In this document: piece after piece, positions 10,701-18,933 of the stretch
Layout of the letters: the number at the start of each line of letters is the position of its first letter
How positions within the stretch are numbered: the stretch's first letter is position 1
DNA from: an uncultured Collinsella sp.
Lineage (GTDB): Bacteria; Actinomycetota; Coriobacteriia; Coriobacteriales; Coriobacteriaceae
Assembly: GCA_902497065.1 (NCBI GenBank)
Contig: CABVDH010000002.1
Location: forward strand, 124,001 to 188,000
Direction of reading: 5' to 3'
DNA: 64,000 nucleotides
Notes under the pieces: model-generated
Told to the model about the DNA's origin: nothing
The model's input: the letters and a program-made list of their open reading frames with translations, nothing else
Database searches by the model: none
Made by a program: the position numbers and the translations under genes

Positions 10701-11550
10701 GAACATCATCGATGCCGCGGTAAAGCGCCAGAAGGACCGCGCGAGCGGCCAGACGTCGTTCTTCGATATGTTTGGCGACGTTGAGGGCTCGGGCTTTGAG
10801 GTGAGCGTGCCCGATCCGGATGGCCAGGAGTGGGATCGCCACCTTAAGCTGAGCCAGGAGAAAGAGGTTCTGGGCATCTACGTCTCGGACCACCCGCTGC
10901 GTCCGTTTGAGTATGCACTAGCCAAGGCGCGCGACTTTTCGTTCTCGCAGATCGACACCGGCTACGAGGTGCAAAACCCCACGGGCGGCACCATCAACCA
11001 GGAGATTCCCGAGGGCAAGGCGCTGTGGTGGGCCGGCATGGTCTCGAGCGTGTCCAAGCGCGTGACCAAAAACGGCGACCCCATGGGCATCGTGCAGCTC
11101 GAAGACATGGAAGGCGAGGCCACGGTCGTGGTGTTCCCCAAGACCTACAAGGAGGCCGAGGGGTATCTGTACGGCGAGGTCGATCCCGAGACCGGCGCGC
11201 AGCTGTCCGACGCGTTTGTGCGCATTAAGGGCAAGCTCGAGCGCTCGGACCGCGGCGACCAGATCATCGCGCAGGAGATTGTGCCGCTGGAGCTTAGCGA
11301 GGAGAAAAACAAGCCCAAGGTCTTTGAGGTCATGGTGCCCAACAGCCGATTTAGCCAGGGCAATATGGCGCGCCTGGCCACGGTGCTCACCACCAACCCG
11401 GGCGGCGACCGCGTGGAGATCTTTATTGAGCAAGTCGACGGGCGCGTGCTGCGCGCTGAGGTGCCGGCCAAGGTCAATGCACGCTCGATTCCGCTGCTGG
11501 CAGAGGCAAAGGCCATCGTCGGCAACCAAGGCCGCGTGACGGTTATCTAA
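7747..11550 (+). CDS. dnaE: DNA polymerase III alpha subunit (DnaE1 type)
   Basis: A 1267-residue replicative polymerase. It opens with a PHP domain whose metal-binding motifs look intact (HLHNHTVFS near residue 4, ITDHG, GCEVYF, ATNDFHYL), so it may proofread by itself as in other actinobacterial DnaE1. The polymerase core carries GPGRGSAAGAIVAYA (about 425) and the catalytic PDIDMDFDDERR (about 465), with a third acidic residue in KMDFLGLRTL (about 624). A helix-hairpin-helix region follows (about 915-975) and an OB fold (about 1095-1140). The ATG start is preceded by GGAGC. The length is normal for DnaE1. It is a single gene followed 28 nt later by the SNF2 gene. Confidence 0.96.
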   Translation: MAFVHLHNHTVFSMLDGATRIQDMVNRAVELGMPAVAITDHGYMYGVPDLALACDAVNHNTPEYKTWSHDKAFLEKDRRDELVEPDPEENPREHAQYVKDMAMWDEKGNIDELKPPLVIKPIFGCEVYFTPDETLARDHKPELYHMILLAKDQEGYVNLMQTVSEAAVQGFYYKPRVTLDNLRRHAKGMICTSACIAGIIPKYIDRGDMEGAIKWAETFRDTFDPGDFYIEIQEHGITTDNGLTDEQMDRTLIDIAKQVGVKVIATNDFHYLRREDAPVQDVIMCIGMNAKVDDPNRMRMTGSEFYMKTEEEMRAMFPYCPEACDNTLEIADKCYVELDWDSIILPRFPLLDPGETHESQFRRECEKGLRQHYGDDWATREIGGVNIKERFEYEYKVICDKGFAAYFLIVAEYVQWAKDNGIGVGPGRGSAAGAIVAYAMNITAFDPLENGLMFERFLSPQRTEMPDIDMDFDDERRLEVVEHVRQLYGPEKVTHVITYSTIKAKQAINDAARVLDYPVYMGQRLSKMVSSDPKVKLKQVLDKQPGKEDLFNPDFAEAYKKDDDARRIIDTALSIEGLTRGEGVHACAVLICRDPVNEHVPTKLDTKGGVEITQYEGHTVADMGLLKMDFLGLRTLTVISKAKANIKKNFGIDIKEEEIPFDDPEIFKLMGSGHTAGVFQVESAGMTATIKNMKPTEYKHVVALIALYRPGPLGAGMVSSYINRMNGKEPAVSYDDRLDDILGETYGTMVYQEQVMLISVEMCGFSKGESDSRIRKPVAKKKIKLLTSTVLHWEDGSDETTYDHWMNGAIKNNYTREVAQKIWDDVLEFASYAFNKSHSAGYAILVMQTAWLKAHYPHEYMAAVLTSYTGKTDKIVHYVSACRHDGIPVLSPDVNESGTEFTATKEGVRFGLAGIRGVGTGVAQAIIAEREAGGPFKTLHDFVERVDSSQANRRVIESLIKAGAFDSTGYPRRQMMHFVDKNNPENIIDAAVKRQKDRASGQTSFFDMFGDVEGSGFEVSVPDPDGQEWDRHLKLSQEKEVLGIYVSDHPLRPFEYALAKARDFSFSQIDTGYEVQNPTGGTINQEIPEGKALWWAGMVSSVSKRVTKNGDPMGIVQLEDMEGEATVVVFPKTYKEAEGYLYGEVDPETGAQLSDAFVRIKGKLERSDRGDQIIAQEIVPLELSEEKNKPKVFEVMVPNSRFSQGNMARLATVLTTNPGGDRVEIFIEQVDGRVLRAEVPAKVNARSIPLLAEAKAIVGNQGRVTVI

Positions 11551-11578
11551 GCTACCCCGGGTGAGATTGGAGGAAGTG

Positions 11579-14500
11579 ATGGCGCAGGGGACGTTTGTGC
11601 AGGCGCTCCGGAAAGAGGCGGCGCTGAGCGGCACCTTTATGAAGGGGCGTTCGCTCATGCTCAACGGCGCCGTGCTGTCGATCGAGGACAGCGGCTCGCG
11701 CTTCTCCAAAAACGTGACGGTTGAGGGCTCGGTGCGCGGTTCGCGTGGCGACCTGTACAAGACGCACGTGGCGCTCGACATGGACGAGCACGAGGTGATC
11801 GACTACGACTGCGATTGCCCCGCCGCCTATCGTTACCCCGGTATGTGCAAGCACGCTATTGCCACGGCTCTGGCGTATTTGGATGCCAGCGGCGCCGAGC
11901 CCGTCGAAGGTTTGCGCACACCGGTTCGCACGTTTACGGCGCAGCCGAAACAGCCCGCGCGCACCGCGCTCAAAGCGCCGGCCGTCAATCCCAACTTTCC
12001 CTTTCCGGCGCCCGTCCCCACGAGTCCCAGCCTCATGGCGGCGCTCTCCGATCTTTCGGACGCACGCATGGATGAGCTGGCGAGCATGCGCCGCAAGCTC
12101 GCTGGCAGTGTGGATCCCGATGCCCCCAAGGCGGTGTTGGAGCCCTCGTTGGTGCCGTACTACAATCCACTGTTTGCCGACCGCTTTAGCTGGGCGCTCG
12201 AGCTTCGCATTCGTTGTGGATCGGTCTCCTACGTGGTCAAGGATATCGACGGCATGGCCGACGCCTATGTCCGAGGCGGCACCTTCTCGTACGGCAAGAA
12301 GCTCACGTTTGTCCATACGCCCGAAGCCTTCGAGGACGTGTCGACAAAGCTGCTCAACCTTGTTGTGACGACAGTTGCCTATCTCGATGACATCACAAGC
12401 TCGCGTTCGGCGTCGTACGACTTTGCCCGCAGCGGTTTTGTCGCCGAGCGTCAGTTGCCGCTGTCCGAGCATAGCATCGTATATGTGCTGGACCTGCTGC
12501 GTGGCCAGACCATCTCCTTTGAGCCCGCCTGGTCGCGGGGGACGACGACGCATCGCACCTATGACGTGGCGGTTGAGATGCCTCCGGAAGGGGAGGACGA
12601 GGCTCTGTCTAAGCGCCCACCGCTCCTTGCCGCCAAAATCGCGCCGGCGGCTGGCGGCAGCTACGATCTACGCCTGCCGGCCGATGCATACTGCTTTGCT
12701 TCGGGCGACGTTGCCTATCTGGTCGACACCCGCCGTGCGCGCCGCGCCGATGTAGCGTTTGCCCAGCATGCGGCGCCGTTCCTATCGCGCTTACTGCCCT
12801 GTCGCACGCCGATCCATATCGCTGTCGACCAGGTGGGGGAGTTCTGTCGTATGGCGCTGCCCATTTTGCGCGACTACACCGACCTTACCGCGCCCGCCGT
12901 GCTCGACACCGTGGCGCCCGAGCCGAGCTTTGCCATGGCAATCGGTGTCGATGACGGGCTTGTGACCTGCAAGATTACGGTTTCCTACGGCGACTGGTCG
13001 GCAGATCTCTTTAGCCTGGGCGCTCCGGGCAGCCCCTTCGAAGAGCAGCGCCCGGGCGTGCCGCCGCGCGACGAGATAGCAGAGTTTCGCGTTATGGATA
13101 CGGCGGCCCTGTATTTCGACTTTTACGAGGGCGGCCTGGCGTTTGAGGAACGCGATGACGAGAGCCTGTTCCACTTGCTGACCGAGGGCCTGTCTGCCCT
13201 GTCCGAGCTGGGCGAGGTCATGCTCAGCGACCGCCTGCGCCAGATCTCGGTGCGCCCTGCGCCCAAGCTTTCGGTGCGTGCGACCGTCAAGAGCAACCTG
13301 CTCGATGTTGAACTGGGCGCGAGCGGTCTTTCGGCGGCCGACCTTGCCATCTATCTGGACTCGTACAAGCGCCACCAGACGTTCGCTCGCCTTACGTCTG
13401 GCGACATTGTGCGCCTGGACGAGGGCGCCCGCGCCGCGTTTGGTCTTGCCGAGGACCTGGGCGTCGATGCCGTCGACCTGCTCGACGGCGTGTCGCTTCC
13501 CGCGTCGAGTACCCTGTTTGTCGACAGCATGCTTGCGCGCACGCCCGAGCTCGAAGCCGATCGCGACGCTGCGTTCCGTCGCACCGTCGAGCGCTTGGAT
13601 ACGCTCGGCAAGATGGACTTTACGGTGCCGGTCTCGCTCAAGGCCACACTGCGCGGCTATCAGGTCGACGGCTACCAGTGGCTCGGTTCGCTCGAGCATC
13701 TGGGCCTCGGCGGTATCTTGGCCGACGACATGGGCTTGGGCAAAACGCTGCAGATGATTGCGCATATCCTGGCGCGCGTGGAGGCGGGGGACACCAAGCC
13801 CACGCTCGTGGTATGCCCGGCCTCACTCGTGTACAACTGGACTGCCGAGCTGGAGCGCTTTGCGCCCTCGCTCGATGTGTGCGCCATCGTGGGCGCCAAG
13901 GCGCAGCGCCGCGTGCAGATAGCCGGCGCCGACGAGCATAACGTGGTCGTGACGTCGTATGACCTCATGCGCCGCGATATCGACGAGTATGCCGAGCGGG
14001 ACTTTGCCCGCGTGGTGCTCGATGAGGCCCAGTACATTAAAAACCCGCTCACCCAGGTGGCGCGCGCCGCAAAGCGCCTGCCTGCCGGCGTGCGCTTTGC
14101 CCTGACGGGCACGCCCATCGAAAACCGCCTATCCGAGCTCTGGAGCATCTTCGACTTTTTAATGCCGGGCCTGCTCGGCACGCGCGAGTCGTTTGCCAAG
14201 CGCTTCGAAAGCCCGGTCGAGCATGCCGAGGGCGACAGTGCCGCCCGCCTGCAAGCGCTCGTGTCGCCGTTTGTGCTGCGCCGCGTAAAGGAGGACGTGG
14301 TGGCCGACCTGCCCGAGAAGATCGAGGATACGGTCATGGCGCAGCTCACCGGCGAGCAGCGCAAGCTCTACCTGGCCAACCAGGACCGCATCGCCCAGCA
14401 GGTGCAGCACCGCGAGGCGTCCGAGTTTAAGAAAGACAAGCTCAAGGTGCTCGCCGAGCTCACCAAGCTGCGCCAGATCTGCTGCGACCCGCGTCTACAC

Positions 14501-15043
14501 TACGAGGATTACAAGGCGGGGAGCGCCAAACTCGATACGTGCATGGAGCTCGTGTACGGCGCACTCGACGGCGGGCATCGCATCCTGTTGTTCAGCCAGT
14601 TTACGGGTATGCTCGATATCATCGGTAAGCGCTTGGCCAAGGAGGACATCGCCTTCCTTAAGCTCACGGGCGCTTCGTCTAAGGAGAGCCGTGCCAAGAT
14701 GGTCGCGCAGTTCCAAGCGGGCGAGGTTCCGGTCTTTTTGATTTCGCTCAAGGCGGGCGGCGTGGGCCTTAACCTGACGGCTGCCGACGTGGTCATTCAC
14801 TACGACCCGTGGTGGAACGTGGCGGCGCAGGACCAAGCGACTGACCGTGCACACCGTATTGGCCAGCAACATGCCGTGACCGTGTACAAGCTCATCGCCA
14901 AGGACACGATCGAGGAACGCATTATGCAGATGCAGGAGTCCAAGCGCGACTTGGTCAACAGCGTGCTCGGCGGCGACGGCATCTCGTCGGCACTGTTCAC
15001 GCGCGAGGATGTTTTGGCGCTGCTCGGCGGCGACGGTCGCTAG
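11579..15043 (+). CDS. SWIM zinc-finger SNF2-family DEAD/DEAH ATPase
   Basis: An 1154-residue Swi2/Snf2-type DNA translocase. A SWIM zinc finger (C-D-C, then C-K-H) lies at about residues 79-98. A long middle region of unknown fold follows (the bacterial SNF2-associated region). The ATPase then begins with ADDMGLGKT (about 716), DEAQ (about 815) and LTGTPIENRLSELWSI. The helicase C half has LLFSQFTGMLDII and TDRAHRIGQ. I start it at the ATG at 11579 because TTGGAGG is 5 nt upstream; an in-frame GTG at 11561 lies before that site. The family remodels protein-DNA or transcription complexes. The specific role in bacteria is unclear. Confidence 0.92.
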   Translation: MAQGTFVQALRKEAALSGTFMKGRSLMLNGAVLSIEDSGSRFSKNVTVEGSVRGSRGDLYKTHVALDMDEHEVIDYDCDCPAAYRYPGMCKHAIATALAYLDASGAEPVEGLRTPVRTFTAQPKQPARTALKAPAVNPNFPFPAPVPTSPSLMAALSDLSDARMDELASMRRKLAGSVDPDAPKAVLEPSLVPYYNPLFADRFSWALELRIRCGSVSYVVKDIDGMADAYVRGGTFSYGKKLTFVHTPEAFEDVSTKLLNLVVTTVAYLDDITSSRSASYDFARSGFVAERQLPLSEHSIVYVLDLLRGQTISFEPAWSRGTTTHRTYDVAVEMPPEGEDEALSKRPPLLAAKIAPAAGGSYDLRLPADAYCFASGDVAYLVDTRRARRADVAFAQHAAPFLSRLLPCRTPIHIAVDQVGEFCRMALPILRDYTDLTAPAVLDTVAPEPSFAMAIGVDDGLVTCKITVSYGDWSADLFSLGAPGSPFEEQRPGVPPRDEIAEFRVMDTAALYFDFYEGGLAFEERDDESLFHLLTEGLSALSELGEVMLSDRLRQISVRPAPKLSVRATVKSNLLDVELGASGLSAADLAIYLDSYKRHQTFARLTSGDIVRLDEGARAAFGLAEDLGVDAVDLLDGVSLPASSTLFVDSMLARTPELEADRDAAFRRTVERLDTLGKMDFTVPVSLKATLRGYQVDGYQWLGSLEHLGLGGILADDMGLGKTLQMIAHILARVEAGDTKPTLVVCPASLVYNWTAELERFAPSLDVCAIVGAKAQRRVQIAGADEHNVVVTSYDLMRRDIDEYAERDFARVVLDEAQYIKNPLTQVARAAKRLPAGVRFALTGTPIENRLSELWSIFDFLMPGLLGTRESFAKRFESPVEHAEGDSAARLQALVSPFVLRRVKEDVVADLPEKIEDTVMAQLTGEQRKLYLANQDRIAQQVQHREASEFKKDKLKVLAELTKLRQICCDPRLHYEDYKAGSAKLDTCMELVYGALDGGHRILLFSQFTGMLDIIGKRLAKEDIAFLKLTGASSKESRAKMVAQFQAGEVPVFLISLKAGGVGLNLTAADVVIHYDPWWNVAAQDQATDRAHRIGQQHAVTVYKLIAKDTIEERIMQMQESKRDLVNSVLGGDGISSALFTREDVLALLGGDGR

Positions 15044-15208
15044 CCGCGCGCGGGGTGGGACTGCTGGAGCGGGCAGGACGGTCGACGCATTTTGGCCCGA
15101 CCGCTTGCCTGATCCGTTATGTGTTCATTTGCAATGCCGTGGATGGTTTGTCTGCCTTTGGGCATAAGAACCATCAAGAACATTGGCACATCAGCAAAGG
15201 AGAACATC

Positions 15209-15571
15209 ATGGCGAAATTCTTTAAGGACCCCGACGGTAAGCTCATCGCCGCCCTTGGCGACGACGTTGCGACCCCTGCCGGTTGCACGGAACTGACCGC
15301 AAACACTGAGGACGCGGCGCACGAGAAGCACGTGCCTGTTGTCGAGACCGAGCGCGACGGTCACGTGATTCGCGCCCGCGTTGGCTCGGTCGAGCACCCC
15401 AGCCTGCCCGAGCACTACATTGAGTGGATCGCCCTTGAGGCCGAGGGCCGCTTAGAGGTCCATTACCTTGAGCCCGGCATGAAACCCGCGACGTTTTTCG
15501 CGGGCGGCTCCAAGACCGGTACCGTCTATGCCTACTGCAACCTGCACGGGCTGTGGTCCGCGACATTCTAG
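15209..15571 (+). CDS. Superoxide reductase (desulfoferrodoxin family)
   Basis: A 120-residue protein with the complete iron centre II of superoxide reductase: His in EKHVPV, two His in VEHPSLPEHYIEWI, and the Cys and His of YCNLHGLW at the C-terminus. There is no N-terminal four-cysteine rubredoxin-like centre I, so it is a one-iron or degenerate desulfoferrodoxin type. It reduces superoxide to peroxide in the cytoplasm of anaerobes, taking electrons from rubredoxin. The ATG follows AAAGGAG. An in-frame ATG 90 nt upstream lacks a site and would add non-family residues. It is monocistronic, with a terminator behind it. Confidence 0.92.
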   Translation: MAKFFKDPDGKLIAALGDDVATPAGCTELTANTEDAAHEKHVPVVETERDGHVIRARVGSVEHPSLPEHYIEWIALEAEGRLEVHYLEPGMKPATFFAGGSKTGTVYAYCNLHGLWSATF

Positions 15572-15614
15572 GAGCGCGCCCCCGCTCGGGGTATCATAGC
15601 TAGCATATGCACAT

Positions 15615-15650
15615 GCAAGCGCCGACTGCATTATGCGGCCGGCGCTTTTA
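15615..15650 (+). terminator. Intrinsic terminator after superoxide reductase
   Basis: AAGCGCCG pairs with CGGCGCTT around an AT-containing loop and leads into TTTTAC. It separates the superoxide reductase gene from the NAD synthetase homologue. Confidence 0.8.
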
Positions 15651-15688
15651 CTACGATTTCGATGGTTTACGACGGAAAGGGCTGAGCC

Positions 15689-17674
15689 ATGAAGCTCGCG
15701 CTTGCACAGATCGATATGCGCCTGGGTGATATTGAGGGCATTTGCGGCCGCATCGAGGACCAGGCTCGTCTGGCCCGCGAGCGCGGGGCGCGCGTGCTGT
15801 GCGTTCCGGCTCCGCTCTTTATGGGCGCCATGCCCGGTGGCCTGGTGGGCGCTGCCGACTTTGAGCACGACATGCTTGCCGGCTTGACTGGTGTCGCCGA
15901 GCGTATCCAGGAGCTTGACATGATCTGCATTGTGCCCGCGGCGGTTTCGTTTGAGGGCCAGCCGCTGCTCGACTACATGATGCTCAAGGACGGTCATGTG
16001 GTGCCGGCGCGTTCGAGCATTGCCCTGCAGCGTGGCGAGAACAACGACACGCGTTGGGCGCCGCCGGTGTTCGACGTGGACGGCGTGCGCATCGCCGTGA
16101 TTTTTGACTTGGACCGCGAACTCGAGATGCTGCCGACCGGTGTTGACCTCATTGCGTATTTCCAATTCAACGCGTTTGACATGACCGACCGCGAGACTGC
16201 CGCCATTGCCGCCGTTCGCAGCGGCGCCTACCGCAAGATCGCATCCAAGCGCAGCGTGTGGTTCGCCTGCATGGCGCCGGTCGGTGCCTATGACGAGTCG
16301 GTGTATACCGGCGGTTCGTTTGTACTCGACGACTGCGGTCGCGTGGTGGCCCAGGCGCCGTGTTTTGAGGAGAGCCTCCTGGTTCAGGAGATTCAGCGCG
16401 GCGTGATGCTCGATGCCCTGGAAGATCACGAACTGCCCGAGTTTCGTTCCGAGGAGTGGCTGTGGCAGGCGCTGGTGCTCGCCGTGCGCGACAACGCCCG
16501 AGCCCACGGTGCGTCGCGTGCTGTGGTGGCACTCGAGGGCGACTTGCCGTCGTCTTTGCTGGCGGCGCTGGCCGTCGACGCTCTGGGCCCGCGCAATGTG
16601 ATTGGCCTGGTGCTGGGGCGCAACCGTATCTTTACGCCGGCGCAGGAAGAGGCCGAGGCTGCCCGCTGTGCCGCCGTCCGCGCCATCGCCGAGCGTCTGC
16701 ACATTCGCACTGTCGAGCGCGATGCACCGGATGCGGCGCGTGTGCTCGATCGCGACGTGTCGGCGGGCGATGCCGAGCGTCTGCGCTCGCGCACACTGGG
16801 CCTCATGCTGGAGGACACGGCGCTCGAGCTGGGTGCGATGGCGCTGAGCCCGCTGTCCAAAACCGAGTACGCGCTGACGGCGCCGGCGCTTTGCGGCGGC
16901 TATCAGGGCGACTACGCGCCCTTTGGCGATGTGTACCTGTCGACGCTTGAGTTTGTGGCGCGTGTGCGCAACCGCACGTCTTCCGTGGTGCCCCAAGAGC
17001 TCGTGACGCTCAACGCGGTGGAAGACTGCATGGAGCGAGTGCTGGCGCAGGCGCTCTCGACGCTCGACGGTCCGGTCGATATGCTCGATCGCGCGGCACA
17101 GCTGCTCGGCGGGCTTGAGCCGGGTGAGGTCGATGGCGCGCTCGAGGCGCACGTGGACCGCAATCGATCTTTCGACGATATCCCGATGGCCGCTGGCAAG
17201 CCTGAGGCCTGCTCGCTGCTGCTGATGCTCGTTCGACAGGGTGAGGCTGCCCGCCGCATGTTGCCGACGGCACCGATCGTCTCGTCCCGCTCGTTTGCCG
17301 AGCGCTCTTGGCCGTACATGCTCGCGTGGTCCGACCTGGGGCTTAATGGCAAGGAGCGTATGTCGGTCGATTCGCTGGCACGCGCCGAGGTGCGCCGTTT
17401 TGCTGACGAGGATACGAGCGAGCGCGTGCGAAACGAGATGATGGGCGTGCTGGGCGAGCTACTGGGTATTTCGCCCGAGCAGATGGAGGAGCTGCGCTCC
17501 GAGGACGGTCAGCGTCGTTTGCACGAGGGAATGAAAAAGTTCGAGGGTGAGGTTCAGGACGCCATCGATAAGATGATGGGCGGTCAGGGCGGCTCGCAGG
17601 GTGGGCCCCAGGGCACGCCGATGCCGCATCCGCCAGTAGATCCGAGGCAGTTCCCATTCTTTAGCCAGAACTAG
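15689..17674 (+). CDS. NAD+ synthetase homologue, active-site-deficient
   Basis: A 661-residue protein with the two-domain plan of glutamine-dependent NAD+ synthetase: nitrilase-type amidase (about 1-240) and NAD synthetase (about 255-560). Family landmarks such as SKTEYAL and DVYLSTLEFVARVRN are in place. Key residues are not. The nitrilase Glu position reads VPAPLF (Ala41). The nucleophile position reads VIFDLDRE (Phe139 where Cys is expected). The synthetase pyrophosphate loop SGGxDSS reads EGDLPSS (283-289). It also carries a C-terminal extension ending in a Gly/Gln/Pro-rich tail. It is therefore probably not an NAD synthetase, rather a regulatory or structural descendant. The ATG start follows GAAAGGG. 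The homology is clear and the function unknown. Confidence 0.8.
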   Translation: MKLALAQIDMRLGDIEGICGRIEDQARLARERGARVLCVPAPLFMGAMPGGLVGAADFEHDMLAGLTGVAERIQELDMICIVPAAVSFEGQPLLDYMMLKDGHVVPARSSIALQRGENNDTRWAPPVFDVDGVRIAVIFDLDRELEMLPTGVDLIAYFQFNAFDMTDRETAAIAAVRSGAYRKIASKRSVWFACMAPVGAYDESVYTGGSFVLDDCGRVVAQAPCFEESLLVQEIQRGVMLDALEDHELPEFRSEEWLWQALVLAVRDNARAHGASRAVVALEGDLPSSLLAALAVDALGPRNVIGLVLGRNRIFTPAQEEAEAARCAAVRAIAERLHIRTVERDAPDAARVLDRDVSAGDAERLRSRTLGLMLEDTALELGAMALSPLSKTEYALTAPALCGGYQGDYAPFGDVYLSTLEFVARVRNRTSSVVPQELVTLNAVEDCMERVLAQALSTLDGPVDMLDRAAQLLGGLEPGEVDGALEAHVDRNRSFDDIPMAAGKPEACSLLLMLVRQGEAARRMLPTAPIVSSRSFAERSWPYMLAWSDLGLNGKERMSVDSLARAEVRRFADEDTSERVRNEMMGVLGELLGISPEQMEELRSEDGQRRLHEGMKKFEGEVQDAIDKMMGGQGGSQGGPQGTPMPHPPVDPRQFPFFSQN

Positions 17675-17713
17675 GGCAGAAGCAATCTTGCTTTAAGCAT
17701 CTTGGCCCCGTTG

Positions 17714-17722
17714 TGTTATTCT
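17714..17722 (+). promoter_or_regulatory. Extended -10 promoter candidate for ruvCAB
   Basis: TG-T-TATTCT forms an extended -10 hexamer about 70 nt upstream of the ruvC start. No convincing -35 was found at the proper distance. Confidence 0.35.
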
Positions 17723-17791
17723 AGAACAGACGTTCGTGAATGATGCGCGGGGCCTTGTCTTGCGCTGTGCTTGTGGCGAGGGGAGGTTGGC

Positions 17792-18313
17792 TTGGTTATC
17801 TTGGGCATCGACCCCGGTTTGGCTCATACGGGTTGGGGGATTATCGAGGAGCGGCGTGGCGAGGTTCGCTGCCGTGCCTACGGCTGCATCGAGACCAGTG
17901 CCGGAAGTCCGCTCGCGGTGCGCCTGTCGCATATCGCCCATGACCTTAAGGATGTCGTCGAGCGTTATCGACCCGACACGGCTGCTGTCGAGAGCATCTA
18001 CTTTGGCGCCAACGTTCGTTCGGCCATCCCCACGGCGCATGCCCGCGGTGCTGCGCTCGTGGCGCTTTCGGAGTGCGCGCTCGAGATTGGCGAGTACACG
18101 CCCATGCAGATCAAACAGGCTGTGGTGGGCACCGGCGCCGCGGACAAGCGGCAGGTCGCCTACATGGTACGCACGCTCACGCAGCTCGACCACGACCCGC
18201 ATCCCGACCATGCCGCCGATGCCCTGGCTTGCGCCATATGCCACGTAAACCTCAGCCGCACCCGCGCCCTCACCGGTGGCGAGTTCTATCAACAGAGAGG
18301 AACCGGATACTGA
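17792..18313 (+). CDS. ruvC: Crossover junction endodeoxyribonuclease RuvC
   Basis: A 173-residue Holliday junction resolvase. The catalytic Asp is in ILGIDPG (Asp7). The next acidic residue is in VESIYFG (about 66), and the C-terminal acidic pair lies in PDHAADALACAICH. I start it at the TTG at 17792, because GGGAGG is 5 nt upstream and this places the catalytic Asp at the usual position; a TTG 21 nt earlier precedes that site. It cleaves four-way junctions moved by RuvAB. Its stop overlaps the ruvA start by 1 nt (TGATG). Confidence 0.95.
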   Translation: MVILGIDPGLAHTGWGIIEERRGEVRCRAYGCIETSAGSPLAVRLSHIAHDLKDVVERYRPDTAAVESIYFGANVRSAIPTAHARGAALVALSECALEIGEYTPMQIKQAVVGTGAADKRQVAYMVRTLTQLDHDPHPDHAADALACAICHVNLSRTRALTGGEFYQQRGTGY

Positions 18314-18933
18314 TGATTTCCCAGCTCCACGGAACGCTTGTCGAGTCCACGATGAGTTCTGCTGTCGTCGATGTGTCGGGCGTTGGCTTTGAGCTCGGCA
18401 TCTCGGGCAGCACTGCGGCCACGTTGCCGACGCCCGGCGGCGAGGTCCGCCTCTACACGCGTATGCAGGTGCGCGAGGACGCCATGACACTTTTCGGTTT
18501 TTCCTCAAAGGATGAGCGCACGATGTTCGACCGGCTCGTGTCCGTCTCGGGCGTTGGCCCGCGCTTGGCGCTCGCCGTGCTTTCCACCTATACCGTGGGG
18601 CAGCTGTATTCGCTGGTGATGGCCGAGGACGACAAGGGCATGGCCAAGGTACCCGGTGTGGGCAAAAAGACAGCTCAGCGCCTGATCCTGGAACTCAAGA
18701 GCACCTTTGCCAAGGATAAGGGCTTTGTGCCGGTCGACGTGATTCCCGGCCAGGTTGCGATGCCGGTTCCCGCCGCCGCTCCTTCGGCGATTGATGATGC
18801 CCGTGCGGCACTCCTTTCCATGGGCTTTAGCCCGCAGGAGACCGATGTTGCCCTGAGCGGGTATGATGGTCAGAATATGCGTGTCGAGGATCTGCTCGGC
18901 GCGGCGCTTAAGCGACTCGGAATGGATGCGTGA
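18313..18933 (+). CDS. ruvA: Holliday junction DNA helicase subunit RuvA
   Basis: A 206-residue junction-binding tetramer subunit. The N-terminal OB fold begins MISQLHGTL. Two helix-hairpin-helix motifs are visible, VSGVGPRLALAVLS and VPGVGKKTAQRLILEL. A flexible linker precedes the C-terminal domain III (about 155-206) that contacts RuvB. It starts in the TGATG overlap with ruvC and ends in a second TGATG overlap with ruvB, so the three are made as one coupled operon. Confidence 0.96.
   Translation: MISQLHGTLVESTMSSAVVDVSGVGFELGISGSTAATLPTPGGEVRLYTRMQVREDAMTLFGFSSKDERTMFDRLVSVSGVGPRLALAVLSTYTVGQLYSLVMAEDDKGMAKVPGVGKKTAQRLILELKSTFAKDKGFVPVDVIPGQVAMPVPAAAPSAIDDARAALLSMGFSPQETDVALSGYDGQNMRVEDLLGAALKRLGMDA

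Noticed and set aside
7711..10893. Very long open frame on the minus strand opposite dnaE
   Set aside because: It is fully inside an unmistakable DnaE gene. High GC and codon bias leave few stops on the opposite strand. The translation has no domain and is rich in His, Arg and Val.
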